Part shown: piece after piece, positions 24,256-36,039 of the stretch
Numbering within the stretch: position 1 is the stretch's first letter
How the letters are laid out: every line of letters begins with the position of its first letter
DNA from: Nissolia schottii
Lineage: Eukaryota > Streptophyta > Magnoliopsida > Fabales > Fabaceae
Assembly (NCBI GenBank): GCA_003254905.1
Contig: QANU01019479.1
Location: 348,132-412,131 of the forward strand
DNA: 64,000 bases
Direction: 5' to 3'
Position numbers and translations under genes: made by a program
Notes under the pieces: generated by a model
Told to the model about the DNA's origin: nothing
Database searches by the model: none
The model's input: only the letters and a program-made list of their open reading frames with translations

Positions 24256-27200
24256 ATGGCGAAGCCTTTTATAAGCCTTTTATGGTTGGTGCTCTTCACG
24301 GGCAGCGCAATATGGTTGGCCACTGCTAAGTTCGGCCAACAAGAGAGGTTGCTGAACGAGTGCCAGCTGGACAGGATCAATGCGTTGGAACCAGACAACC
24401 GCATTGAGTCGGAGGCTGGGCTGACTGAGACATGGAACTCCAACCACCCTGAGCTGAGGTGCGCTGGTGTCACCTTCGTTAGGCGCACCATCCACCCCAA
24501 GGGACTCCACTTGCCTTCTTACACCAATTACCCTCAGCTCATTATGATCATCCAAGGTTCATATATCTTGCTTCCTCTGCCCGGCCGTGTGTTATATATT
24601 TGTACTTATTCTTTGTGTCGTGAGACATTGTGTTAATTCATATTCTATATACTATTAGGATTTTAATGAGATATTAGTCCTACTGAAATCCCATCCCATG
24701 CATGCATCAGTATGTTGTGTCATAAAAGATTAGTACATTTAACATTTCTATTTTCGTATATGAGATATTTGCATGTTCACGAAGGTTTCATGAACTATTA
24801 TCAACCATTGATTTGAATTTAGATTATTTGAAAAAATATATAAAATGTTGGAAATCGAAGGTTGATAATATTCTTAGGGCATACATTAAATGTGTTCTAC
24901 GAGCATGCGAGTATTTCTCTTTTCGTATATCTTAATAGTATTATAAATTTTGACAAAATGATATTTTCGACCTCTACCTTTATTTGATTTATCAATTTGG
25001 TCTTTTAAACTTTTTTTTAATTATCAATTTCGCCCACTACGATTTAAATCACTACCAATTTCTTCTTTTATTTTTGGCTAAAATGCTACTTTAGTCCCAC
25101 AATTATAGCAAAAAAATTATTTTGGTCGTGTACTTTTTTTTTTGTTCATTTTGGTTCCGTTTTTATGAAACGTTAATCACTTTCATTCTCCATTAGTCTC
25201 GTATTTGTATCACTAACGAAAAAAGTTGATGTGGCACTTAACGTAACTGATGCGGCCGTCTGTGGCAAAACGAAAATCATTTTGGTCCTACACTTATTTA
25301 GTGAAAATCATTTCAGTCGTGTATTTATAAAAAAGAAATCATTTTAGACGTCCTGTGTTGTTTATAGACCATCAATTTGGTCCTTGTATGACTTTTTTTT
25401 AACCTCCTCAATCACTTGTAGAATCCTTACGTGATAACTGGAGTTAGAATCATTGAATAACTAGATAAACCTTGTCATTGCTTAATTTAGAGATACATAA
25501 CATTTTCTAATAATATAAAAATGGCTTCTACATGACCATAGCCACCCATTGCATTACAAACAAAATAAAAAAGCAAAAGCACCATTAGAAGTTCACAAAA
25601 TAAGTCTAAAACTTCTACTACAATATTAATATTGAAATGCATATTCAAAGCGATTTTTTTTGCTATAATTGCGGAACCAAGTAACATTTTAGCCTTATTT
25701 TTACTTGATAAATTGAGTTAATTACGTTTTAAATTGGTAAACCAATTTGATCTCTTTTCTGACATACATAACATTCACGAAACAATTAAAAGCGATAACG
25801 ATACAAAACATAATCCATAATCTTAAACTACTAACAAAAAGTAATTGATAGTAATAATAATAATGGAAGAGATAAATTAATTAAATTGTTTTGTTATTGA
25901 TTCATTGAACAGGTGAGGGAGCCATTGGGATCCCATTCCCTGGATGCCCTCAGACGTATGAGAAGCCACAGTCTCAACCTAGGGGAGGCTCCCACCATTG
26001 TCGCCGCCACCAGAATGTAGACCGCCATCAGAAGATTCGGCACTTCAGGCAAGGTGACGTCATTGCCATCCCAGCAGGGATCCCTTACTGGACATACAAT
26101 TACGGCCATGAGAGAGTTGTTGCCATCACTCTTCTTCACACCAGCAGCTTGGCTAACCAGCTTGACCCAACCCCAAGAGTTAGTCTAACTTATATAACTA
26201 ACTATATACACAAAACTTATGAATAAAAGTGATTGTTTAATGAAATTAACTGGGTTGCTCTAATCCATTCATTATTTCGTATATTAGAAAATGTGGATCA
26301 TCATTTGTGTCTTTTAAACCACCCACATTTATTGATGTCAAGTAATGAATGCAAGAAATTCTACATTCTCTAAGAAAGATGAGACAAAAGAGTCAATTAT
26401 ATGACTCTTTTTCTTATTCATGTTTTGATTGGTTGGTTAAATAATTTATTTTTCCATTTGGTTTCAGAGATTTTACATTGCTGGGAACCCTAAAGAAGAA
26501 CACCCAGAAACCCAACAACAAGAACATGAGCAACAAGAGAGGCCTCATCCACACAAACATGGTCGACACGAGCAAGAACAAGAGCAAGATGAAGAAAGCA
26601 ACAATGTCCTAAATGGCTTCTCCCCACAGTTCTTAGCACAAGCATTCGACGTTGATGAAGAAATTATCAGGCAACTCCAAAACCCACAAAAGCATAAGGA
26701 CCAAATTGTGAGAGTGGAAGGAGGACTCAGCATGATAAGTCCCCGGTTACGAAGACATCAAGAAGAGGAAGAGGAAGGAGAAGAAGAACAAGAAGGAGGA
26801 ATAAGAAGAAGATGGAGACGTGGAAGCAGGGAACAACAAGAAGGAGGAGAGGAGGAAGAAGAAGAAGATGATGAGGGTGAAGATGAGCCTCGTTCTAGAG
26901 ACCATCCACATGGACGTAGGCCACAAGAGGGACAAGAAGAGACAGAGGAGGAAGGTGAGAGAGAACCATGGAGGCGTCCACGTGGGCAACCAGGTAGTAG
27001 AGGACGTAGGCCAAAGGAAGGAGGAGAAGGGGAAGAGGAGGAAGACGAGAGAGAACCATGGAGGCGTCCACATGGGCAACCAGGTAGCAAAGGACGTAGG
27101 CCAGAAGAAGAAGAAGAGGAAGAAGACGAGAGAGAACCATGGAGGCGTCCACGTCGGCAACCAGGTAGCAGAGGACGTAGGCCAGAAGAAAGAGAAGAGG

Positions 27201-28807
27201 AGGAAGACGAGAAAGAACCATGGAGGCATCCACATGGACAACCAGGTAGCAGAGGACGTAGTCCAACGGAAAGAGAAGAAGGGGAAGAGGAGGAAGGTGA
27301 GAGAGAACCATGGAGAAGTCCACGTGGGCAACCAGGTAGCAAAGGACGTAGGCCAGAAGAAAGAGAAGAGGAGGAAGACGAGAAAGAACCATGGAGGCGT
27401 CCGCATGGACAACACGGAACAAGAGGATGTGGGCAAGAGGAGGAAGAAGAGACGGAGTGGGAAGAGGAACAACCATGGAGGCAATCACGTCGATGGAAGA
27501 GATCTATTAGACGACGAGGTCAAGGGGAGGAAGAAGGTGAGGAACAAGAAGGAGAAGAGGAACAACCATGGAGGCATACACGTGAACAACAAGGTGGAAG
27601 ACATAGACAACAAGAAGAAGAGGAGGAGGACGAACCACGAAGATGGAGGAAGAAATGGAGCCGCAGAAGAGGGCAAGGAAGCCGACAAGGTAGTCGAGGC
27701 TGGCAAGAAGAAGAGGGAGGACAATGCAACCGTCATGTGCCTTTGTACCAAGGCAATGGACTCGAAGAAAATCAGTGCAGTCTCAAGCTTCATGAGAATA
27801 TTGCTCGCCCATCTCGTGCAAACTTCTATAACCCTAGAGCCGGTCGCTTAAGCACAATCAACAGCTTGACCCTCCCAATTCTCAGATGGTTCCAACTCAG
27901 TGCTGATTTTGTTGTCCTCTACAGGGTATGTTTTTCTTTTTCTTATGAAGTTATTTCTGAACATATAATAATGCTACACAAGGGTTAAGAATCTCCATCA
28001 TTTTAAGAGATTACAGGTGATAGTCACTTTAAACTAAGAGTCATAATTATAACTCTTTATTCTACGCAACACTTGTGATATAGTTTGTTTGTTTCAAAAT
28101 AAGAAGGAAAAAAATAATCAACTCATCTAGCCACATTAGTCTAACTTAAAAACGTTAAAATGAAATTTTAATTTCTAACAAATTTTTGGCATACGTGTTA
28201 ACATGCAATTAATTAATGAGTTGGATCTTGATGAACTGATAGTATAAAAGATTTTTACATAGTTGTCCAATTAGTTATTTTCGTTTAAATGACCTTTCAA
28301 ATAATAGTATGATAATTAACTATATTTGTTGATGTGTCTCTATATGATTGAATGATGTTAGAATTTAATAATTACTTTATTAACTAATTAACGTGTTATG
28401 TGCAGAATGGTATCTATGCTCCACACTGGAACATCAATGCAAACAGTGTGATCTACGTGACAAGAGGGAATGGAAGGGTCCAAATTGTGAACTTCCAAGG
28501 CAAAACAGTGTTCAACGGTGTCCTAAGGAAGGGACAGCTTCTTGTGGTGCCCCAAAACTTTGTGGTGGCAAAACAAGCAGGGAATGAAGGGTTTGAGTAC
28601 ATTGCATTCAAGACCAATGATAGAGCAGCCACAAGCCCTCTCAAGCAAGTGATTAGGGCAATCCCTGCTGAGGTTCTTGTCAATGCCTTTGGAATTCGCC
28701 AGCATCAAGTGAGTGCCCTCAAGGACCTTAATGGAAATGTGGGCCCCTTGGTGAGTGCTGATTCACAGTATGAGCATCATGGGCGTGCCCTTGCTAAGGT
28801 GGAATGA
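24256..28807 (+). CDS. 11S seed storage globulin (legumin) with enlarged acidic-chain repeat region
   Basis: Seed storage protein, made in cotyledons, sent through the ER to protein-storage vacuoles and stored as a hexamer. Exons 24256-24556, 25913-26178, 26468-27925 and 28406-28807 give 808 residues; ordinary legumins have about 480-560. Residues 1-24 are a signal peptide. Mature Cys12 and Cys45 (intrachain), Cys88 and a Cys in NQCSLKL (interchain) are all kept. First cupin: exons 1-2. Residues about 283-607 form a Glu/Arg repeat region. Asparaginyl endopeptidase site N619|GLEE separates acidic and basic chains. Second cupin: [15 protein letters not shown] and [16 protein letters not shown]. 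The three-intron layout is the ancestral legumin one. Intact, with a complete seed promoter, so likely expressed; the protein would be unusually large and charged. Species resemblance to lupin alpha-conglutin is an inference. Confidence 0.96.
24960..25440. repeat. Dispersed repeat inside legumin intron 1
   Basis: Legumin intron 1 is 1356 bases, long for this family. Its middle contains repeated phrases such as CAATTTGGTC(C/T)TTT and ATTTTGGTC(C/G)T, a pattern that also appears at 42180-42600, about 53390-53580 and 59560-59830 in this window. No coding sequence; class not determined. Confidence 0.45.
26961..27600 (+). repeat. In-frame tandem repeats in legumin exon 3 (27-31 codons each)
   Basis: The anchor (GAGA/AAGA/AACA)ACCATGG starts at about 26961, 27051, 27132, 27213, 27303, 27384, 27468 and 27561. 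Spacings are 81, 90 or nearby multiples of three. Each unit encodes an [21 protein letters not shown] segment followed by a run of Glu with some Asp/Gly. The first six units are close; the last two have lost most of the QPGS part. Purine bias leaves long open frames on other frames and strand, which are not genes. Confidence 0.93.
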
Positions 28808-28917
28808 AATGATAAATGAGAATAATAATAATAATGATGGTTTACAATAAGGTGGCCATCTATAATAAGAAAATGAAATAAGTTTTGGATGTTTTGTTAT
28901 TAGGGAGTTTGGGTAGA

Positions 28918-28943
28918 GTGTGTGTGTGTGTATATATATATAT
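28918..28943 (+). repeat. (GT)n(AT)n microsatellite in legumin 3' flank
   Basis: A TG run followed directly by a TA run, about 110 bases after the stop codon, probably in or just after the 3' UTR. Confidence 0.85.
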
Positions 28944-30331
28944 GTAAAATAAAGTTTGGCCTTATGTGCCATTGAGGCTGCTTCTATGAGTGGCGATGTA
29001 CACTGAAGAGAGTTTCCAAAATAAATATATATGCTACGACTTTTGCTTGCAAGACTTTGCATTGCCTCAGTAAAATGGGAGTTTTGAAGTTTTGTCTCTA
29101 TGTTCTTGTATATATATATATATTTTTAATATATGTGACGGAAATTACTCCCAGATTTTATGGGAGCATCATCTTTTATTTATAACAAAATATTTAGGGT
29201 GAAGTGATGATGCGTAGCCCAAAACAAAAAGTTGCAATTACCTCACTCTAAAGATACGAGAGGGGATTCGAACATGCAACAAGCATTGGCCTGAAGCCTA
29301 TATGAGAAGCCTGTGTTCATTTTAAAAAAATAAAACAGAAAATGGACACAGACATTGCCAGAAAAGCATCCGAGGACAGATGAATACTCATTCAAATTAA
29401 GAAGTTGAATCACAACGGCTGGTGAGAAAAAATACTCATTCAACTGACTCGTCTAGACCTTGGATCAAAGGAGAGAAACCCCTACTCAAATTAACTGCAG
29501 AATGAAGCAGTACACCAAATTTTGAATCGATTTGCGTAGGCCTGGAGGAAGTCGGAGATGAGAGGACGATGGATATGAGAGAAGGAGAGGGTGGCGAAGG
29601 ATGAGCCCTTGTTCAACAACGAACAAAGAAAAAGAGAGTTTCGTTGCGAGTCATCTCTGTCTTGCTACAGGGGAAGTGGCGGCGAGCTGCAATGGAAAAG
29701 AAGACGTAGAGGATGAGTATTAAGGAAAGATGTTGATGGCTGTGACATAATATGTAATATAGTAGGCTAGATATACAGGCTGGCCTGACGAGCTTGACGG
29801 ACTTATCAAGGAGCTTAGGCCTAGCCTATTAAAATAAATTGGCTCTCAAAAAAGCTTGGATTGATCATCTTTTAATAGGTTAGGTCATGTCAAGCTTAAA
29901 ATAAGCGTCCCTGTCAGACTACCTGGACTATTCTCACCCCTAAGAGTAACGACAAAGTAAACTATATGTACTCTATTTAGCTTACACTATTTCTTTTATA
30001 TTCGTCGTCATAATTACCACTGTGAGGAAATTTTTATTTTCATTAAGTATATATCTTTTATTCATAAACCCCTAAGAGAGTATAGATTTACAAACTATGA
30101 ATCATCCCAACCCATTGAGATAACAACATTCAGTTTGAACAAGAAAAGCTTCGTTAACACCTGTCAAAAGAAACCTAGTGGGACAAAACCCTTTATTTCT
30201 TAGGGAGGAATGTTACCAGGTATAATAAATTAAGTTCACCTATCTTACCAAGCTCACTAAGCTTGCCTTGTTAGATAACTTTCTCACCAAGTTATCGAGC
30301 CAGATATTTATGACAGTTGGGTGGTTACCTA
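28944..30331. other. Intergenic spacer after legumin
   Basis: 3' UTR or downstream flank, then AT-rich sequence. A B-box-like GTTCGAATCC on the minus strand near 29265 hints at SINE debris. No gene found. Confidence 0.4.
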
Positions 30332-30820
30332 TGTTAGTTAGGCTAGCTTACAATTAGAGTTAGTTGAAATATAATTAGATGGATTTAGAGTAGATTTGAG
30401 TTTCATTATAAGTTGGATCATGAAGTAATGAGAAGTAGAATGTTCATTCCAATTCTTCAAGCAACATTGCCATACATCTTAGAGCTTTCAGCTCCATTTT
30501 GTCATCTTTGATACTATTTTTGCATGGTATCAGAGATTCCATTGGAAATAAGCTCTATTGTGCACCGATCTTCGATCATGGAGAATCCGCGGCAACTCAT
30601 GGCACGAGTCATGGTGTTCATCAAGGAACGCAATTGATGAATCAAAGTTACAAGAGTCCACTCTTCCTACATCCAAGTGAGAAATCAAGAGCATTGATGA
30701 TCTCAATGGTGCTCACTTCTCAAAATTATCACGCTTGGTCAATAAGGAATGAGAATGGTGCTGAAGTCCAAGAATTTGTAAGTTGTCATTATCTTTTCAT
30801 AAAGCATATCTTGGTTTTCT
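30332..30820 (+). mobile_element. Truncated Ty1/copia element: 5' LTR, primer site and gag start
   Basis: A putative LTR runs from TGTTAG at 30332 to TGCA at 30524. It is followed directly by TGGTATCAGAG (30525-30535), the primer-binding site complementary to initiator tRNA-Met that copia elements use. About 60 bases on, a frame reads SPLFLHPSEKSRALMISMVL then NYHAWSIRNE, the start of the copia gag family (retrotran_gag_3-like). The frame ends soon after; no protease, integrase, reverse transcriptase or 3' LTR is in the window. Confidence 0.75.
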
Positions 30821-30949
30821 AGTGAAGTTGGTGGTGTTGTTAAAATTAAAGGTATCTCATCTAATGATGAATGCAAAGTAAGTCAATACAATGTCTCATA
30901 TAAAAATCAATATAAATAATACAACTTTAATACTAACGCTCAAATGATT

Positions 30950-31018
30950 CAATCATTCTACATTTGTTCTCCTTAAGCAATGTCTCAAGTTCGAGTCCAT
31001 AGGATAAAAAAAAAAACA
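30950..31018 (+). mobile_element. SINE-like tail (B box plus A-run)
   Basis: CAAGTTCGAGTCCATAGG (about 30988-31005) contains a tRNA B box and is followed by a run of ten A. The A box was not located. A weak call. Confidence 0.35.
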
Positions 31019-31505
31019 CTAATGTCAAGAGTGTTACTCCCCTAATAAGCTAGGCCTATTCAAGTCAGATGAAGTGAAATCCAAATAAACTTTAAATAGA
31101 TATGAGTGATTTTGGTAAAAAATAAATAAAAATAATAACAATAATAACACAACTCTAATGATATCACTTATAGTATTATACCAAGTATCAATACATTCGT
31201 AAAAGTGCCCTTGAAAGGAAACTAATTTGCTGCAAAATATTGTCTGTCGCAAATTTGCAGCAGAAAGCAGAGTTCCGCAGTTCTGCCACAAATGAACAAG
31301 GGATAAATTTTCCAACAAAGACAGCGGATACCAATTGTCAGTCCTAATTGTGACATGTCATGCCATGTCATGCCGCCATGTAGTTAAGTACACACATAGT
31401 GCTAGACTAACTTGAAGTAATCAAAACCATTAGATGCATGCATTCAATCCCACAGAATGGGATCAGAAAAGCCTACTCGACTAAATAATAGGATTTATTT
31501 GAACA

Positions 31506-31998
31506 CTAAAATGCAAAGCGGCTCCCAGTTCCATCCATAAAACGATCAGTATGCCATCCTTTGTTCTGTAATTCTTGCAAAAACAAAGGGAAGACGTCAT
31601 TCATTTTCTCATAGGCCTCCTGCAGGACACTACTGCCGCCGAGCTCACGAGACGAACTCGTATTCCGTGCAGCGTATGCGGCAACTAGCCACCCTCTCAG
31701 TGCATCTTCACCAGCAGCATCTTGCTCCAACACCATGTCAGTGCATTTATCTCCTTTGTTCAAGAGAAACTTCTCCCCAGGGAACAATTGTTTTAACTCA
31801 AGAAGCCTTGAAGGCTTAATAACCTTGCGCAAAGCCCTACCAACTCTTACGTTTCCGGCATCTCCAATGAGTTGCCCGGTAAACAGCAGGTCTTCTCGAT
31901 ATCTTAGATCGGCGGGGCTCAACACGTTTCCTGCCTGGCTTGGAAATCATTTAATAGTCAAATTGGGCATTGCAGTTATTCAACTTAAGAAAGGGAAC

Positions 31999-32035
<37 letters not shown>

Positions 32036-35000
32036 TCAGTTACTGCAATAGTTCAGACCCGACCTTGACAAAATCGGCCACGACCAAAGCAGTTCTTTGT
32101 GAATTTAAGGTATTGACAGGAGTCGCCCTCATTTCTTCAGAGACACTGTATATATGTACAATTGAAAGAAGAGGCGCCACAACCAACTGACAAGAAATGT
32201 TTCATAATTCATCAGTTTGGATTCATAAACAATATGCAATTCATCACTAAGATATGTAGCATGGTTATTTATATCTCTCTAGAAGATAAACTAACAAAAA
32301 TTACGTAATTCCATATTGTTGAGTAATGGTTCTAATAGCATATAAACAACATCCATGACCTATGCTATGCCATTGGTCATCATCACTCGCCACTACAAAA
32401 GCAACATTTAGTTTATAATCTTGCCGCCACAGCTTTTAATAGAAAACATCTAGTTATTGAGAGTATAATCTCCCTTTCAACTTGTGTTTTTCCATCATTT
32501 TAGGCAACATTACAGCATTGACTGGTTAAATTAGCATGCAGCAAACTTCAACTTATCATCCATAGCCAATGGCAATACTCAGTACCAATAGTAAAATATC
32601 ATATGGGTCGAAAGCGAAATAAAGTTTTGAACCGAGAACAAACATCGATGATAATCATGATCTTCGTACCTTTCCCTGCATTGATGCGCATATAGTAGAT
32701 GCTAACTGAATTCCAACTCCGATTCCAACAACATTAAACAGAGTTGAAATAGCCTCCCCTTTGGCAAATAGGTCACTGAGATTTCCTTCTTTAGCAAATG
32801 ATGAATATATAGGTAATCTGGTAGCTCTTGCTGCCACAACTGCCATGCCCTGTTGACTCCCAAAAATAACAAAATGACCAGTTTATGCCCAAAATATATT
32901 AGGACAATGAACGCTTCCTCTAGAATAAGACGCAAATTTCGCTATTATGAGACAAGCAGGCATGAATGAACACTTAACATTAAATCAACTTTACATGGAA
33001 ACAAATGCTAACATCTAAAAAAAGTAATTTGAAAAAATTATACCTTGGCAAAATTGCCTAGGCCCGCCATCTCAAGAAAAAGATGTGGGCATAAGGGAGA
33101 AAGCACTTCCAAGCCAGTGCCAAAATCATACATCGCATCAGCTGCAAGATGGAAAGGTCTGTCGCCATTAGACCCCGGGAGAATGAAAGTAATGAACAAA
33201 GAAACAATGAAGAAACTGTATATTCACTATGGTTCTTGGCCAATGTGGGTCAAAAACAAGAGAAATCAGAACTGATACAATGTAGAGAGACTGATTCAAA
33301 AATCAAGAGGTTCTCTCAACTTCCTCTCCGAAGAAACTTGTTCAACAATCTAGACTCCATTTCTCACGGAGAGCCCTCTTTATTCATATGAACTCTCTAA
33401 TAAACACATGTATCTAAAATGCAACTAACAGCGTGTAACTACCGCATGTCCTAGCAGACACCTTGAGAATACTGCATATAAGAACTAATATAAACACATG
33501 CGGGGAAAAGAAAAAGCTCCAGCCCAAATGCAAACCTAGAATTCTCCAGCACTTAGGCTCGGAATCCATTCTTGCACCCAAATTGCTACATATTAGGTTC
33601 CCTAAATGTTGCATACCATCCTTTATAATCTGGACACCAGCAAGAGAAATACATTATATATAAAATGGATGCCGCCATGACTGTCCCGAGAAATCGTTCA
33701 ATAATAGTAAAGTAGCTTCAATTACCCAACTAACAGCAGTTGCTTGAGCAGCAGTTGGCCGCAAACCTGCAGCAAATAGCAGTGACTGCAAAAGAATAAG
33801 CATACAGACCTAGTGTAGCCACTTCAAAATCATTGGTTTTTATGAAGATCCTTTTGTTAACTGTTAGAAATTACTATTAATAAATAAAAGGTATCATGTA
33901 GGCATAGATCCATTTCTATTACATGTAAGGAATAAATGGCATATGAACTAAACTAATTCTATTATTTTCAGCAGTTAGGCAAGCAGGTTTTATATTCCAA
34001 TTTTAAAGATATGAACTTATTTCTGATTACATGCTTTTCTGAGAGTTTTAAGTAAACGGCAGAAGACCTGAGTTGATAGCACTGATAGTGCTGCGCTGGT
34101 AACATGCTGCAGTGCTCGAAACTGCGTGTATCTAAGGTAGCCTTCATTCACACTGCAAAGCAAACACTGAAAATATGAACTAGCATGCCTATGATATTAT
34201 TACAGCATACAACATATGAGGGAACACATCCAATGACCTGTAAGGATATCCGGAGGGGAAAAATTTATTCATGAAAGACTCAACTATCCTGCGGTATAAT
34301 GGTCTGGAACCATCAACAAGCTTTACCTAGGCAGAACCCAAAAAGGCACATGCTGTTACGGTGACGAGAGCACAGCCAAACAAATTTAAGAGCAAACATG
34401 GTACAAAAAACTTAACTTTCATCACTGACAAAATACATCACAATTAACTTTCATCACTGACAAAATACATCACAACTTCATGTCAAAGGTTAAGTTGCTA
34501 GCATTGTTTTAGCTCCTTGATTAAAATAACAAATCAATGCTATGACTTCAGCCACGCTGTAGGCAAGCTTTCATCTCCTCTGCCTTGGAAATATTTTATA
34601 ACTAAAAGTACAAGGCACAAACAAAAAGCAAACAGAAATGCTTGCATGCTCCAGCACATTTAATGTGTGTTTCATCATCATAATAAACCATTAATTTAAA
34701 TTTAGAGTGTTTGAAAATATATGAAAAGCTAGAAATCAGTGGTTGATATTGCTCATGGAGCACGCATTAAATGCACTCCATGAGCATGCAAGTATTCCTC
34801 AAAAGGAAAATAGCAGCACGGCAACTTATGGGTCTTGAAGGCATTATTTCCAATATTATTTATTCAACAATTCATAAATTTAAGAAAGGGGGCACAATGT
34901 TTGGAAGAGAGGGTTTTGGAGGGAAAGGGGAGCCAAGGCGAGTTTCTCATTTTAAGAAAATATGTTTTAGTTAAACAACTATTTTTTAAAAGAAAATAAA

Positions 35001-35892
35001 AAGAATAAAATGAAAGAATCATAAAAATCTCTCTATTATCTTATTCTTAGTTTGGCAAAAAATGTATAACTCTCTAAATGTTCTTGGACTAAATCACCAG
35101 TATCTAAAGTCTATTAAATTGCAACTAATCTGACTTAAGCCAGGTCAGCCCAGCGCAGTTAAAGCTCCTTCATTCAACGCTCGACTTTTCTATTCACAAG
35201 AACTAAACTCGAGACCTTACTTAAAGAGAAAGGAGTGTCAAGCCAATTAAACCAACTGCGGCATTGTATTGTAGAACCATTTAATTGCAACAAGGTCTCT
35301 CAAGTCTCACCCAACCATGAGATGGATGGAAAAAAATATTGATAATTTTGTAGGCAATTTGAGAAGATAAATTAAATTCACCACAAGAAAAGACCTTCAT
35401 CATGCACAATTGAATTATGTTAATGAACCTTCCCAAATCCAAAATTCAAACATACACACAGAGAGCGTGGTAACATACTGAAAGTTGACCATTGGGTTCA
35501 AACTGGAACCGGTTGCAAACAGAAGCAGCGGTCTCAAACCAGAACACTGGAGGAGCTTCAGCTTCTATGTCTGGTTTCTTCTTCTGCAGTTTCAGCTTCT
35601 CCTGTGTACACAAGTTTTGTTCAAGAAAAAAAGAGGCCAAACAAAATTAGAAACAAAATAACAAAAAAAAAAAAAAGACGGAGAGAGGAAAAGAGAGAGA
35701 GAGGGGTGGGGGATTGGTGGGAGTAGATACTAGGAAATTCATGGAGCGAGAGAGAATCTGAGGTTGATGAAACTTGAAGTGGGTAAACAGATAGGCTTTG
35801 AAGCAAGTTGGGAATGCTGTGTGTCTGGATTTCTGGAACAGAGTTGATGATAGGCAGAGCAGTGGAAAAAAAAAATCTGGCTTGCAACTCAT
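31506..35892 (-). CDS. ROOT UV-B SENSITIVE family protein (DUF647)
   Basis: Plant DUF647/RUS protein; family members act in UV-B responses, early seedling growth and anther development, often in plastids. Minus-strand exons 35731-35892, 35479-35601, 34238-34326, 34068-34152, 33726-33785, 33536-33629, 33044-33141, 32670-32849, 32064-32186 and 31506-31934 join in phase to 480 residues. The family core is clear: NKFFPSGYP, RPTAAQATAVSW followed across the splice by IIKDGMQHLGNL, ARMDSEPKCWRILADAMYDF, then ATRLPIYSSFAKEGNLSDLFAKGE. A C-terminal helix region ends in DALRGWLVAAYAA and a Gly/Phe-ending tail. The Ser/Phe-rich, acid-poor first 54 residues could be a transit peptide, but exon 1 rests on phase and one GT donor only. 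Which of the six RUS types this is was not decided; RUS4/RUS5-like is my guess. Confidence 0.88.
32001..32033. repeat. (GA)n microsatellite in the last RUS intron
   Basis: About 16 GA units within the 129-base intron between the last two exons. Length variation here would change a short intron by a notable fraction. Confidence 0.9.
35160..35275 (-). mobile_element. SINE-like insert in RUS intron 2
   Basis: On the minus strand GCAGTTGGTTTAATTGGC (A-box-like) is followed by AAGGTCTCGAGTTTAGTTC (B-box-like) about 35 bases on. This is the arrangement of plant tRNA-derived SINEs. Ends and target duplication not defined. Confidence 0.45.
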
Positions 35893-36039
35893 GTCATGTC
35901 AGCAGCCATTAGGAATGTGTCTTTTTTTTATCGTCATTGATTGATTATTAAGGATTTTTTTTATTTTTTTAATTCCAAAATTATATTGCTAGTAATAAAG
36001 TTTAAATTTAAGGTTTCATATATATTACTTAAACCTTTC

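Noticed and set aside
26747..27851. Long open frames on the minus strand and in the second plus frame across the legumin repeat
   Set aside because: They arise from the purine-rich in-frame repeats; the real frame is fixed by splice phases and legumin homology on both sides.
29220..29330. tRNA gene on the minus strand, suggested by GTTCGAATCC
   Set aside because: No paired acceptor stem or anticodon arm could be traced; at most SINE debris.
31506..35892. Naming the RUS gene as a specific RUS1-6 member
   Set aside because: The DUF647 core is clear but discriminating features could not be compared without alignments.
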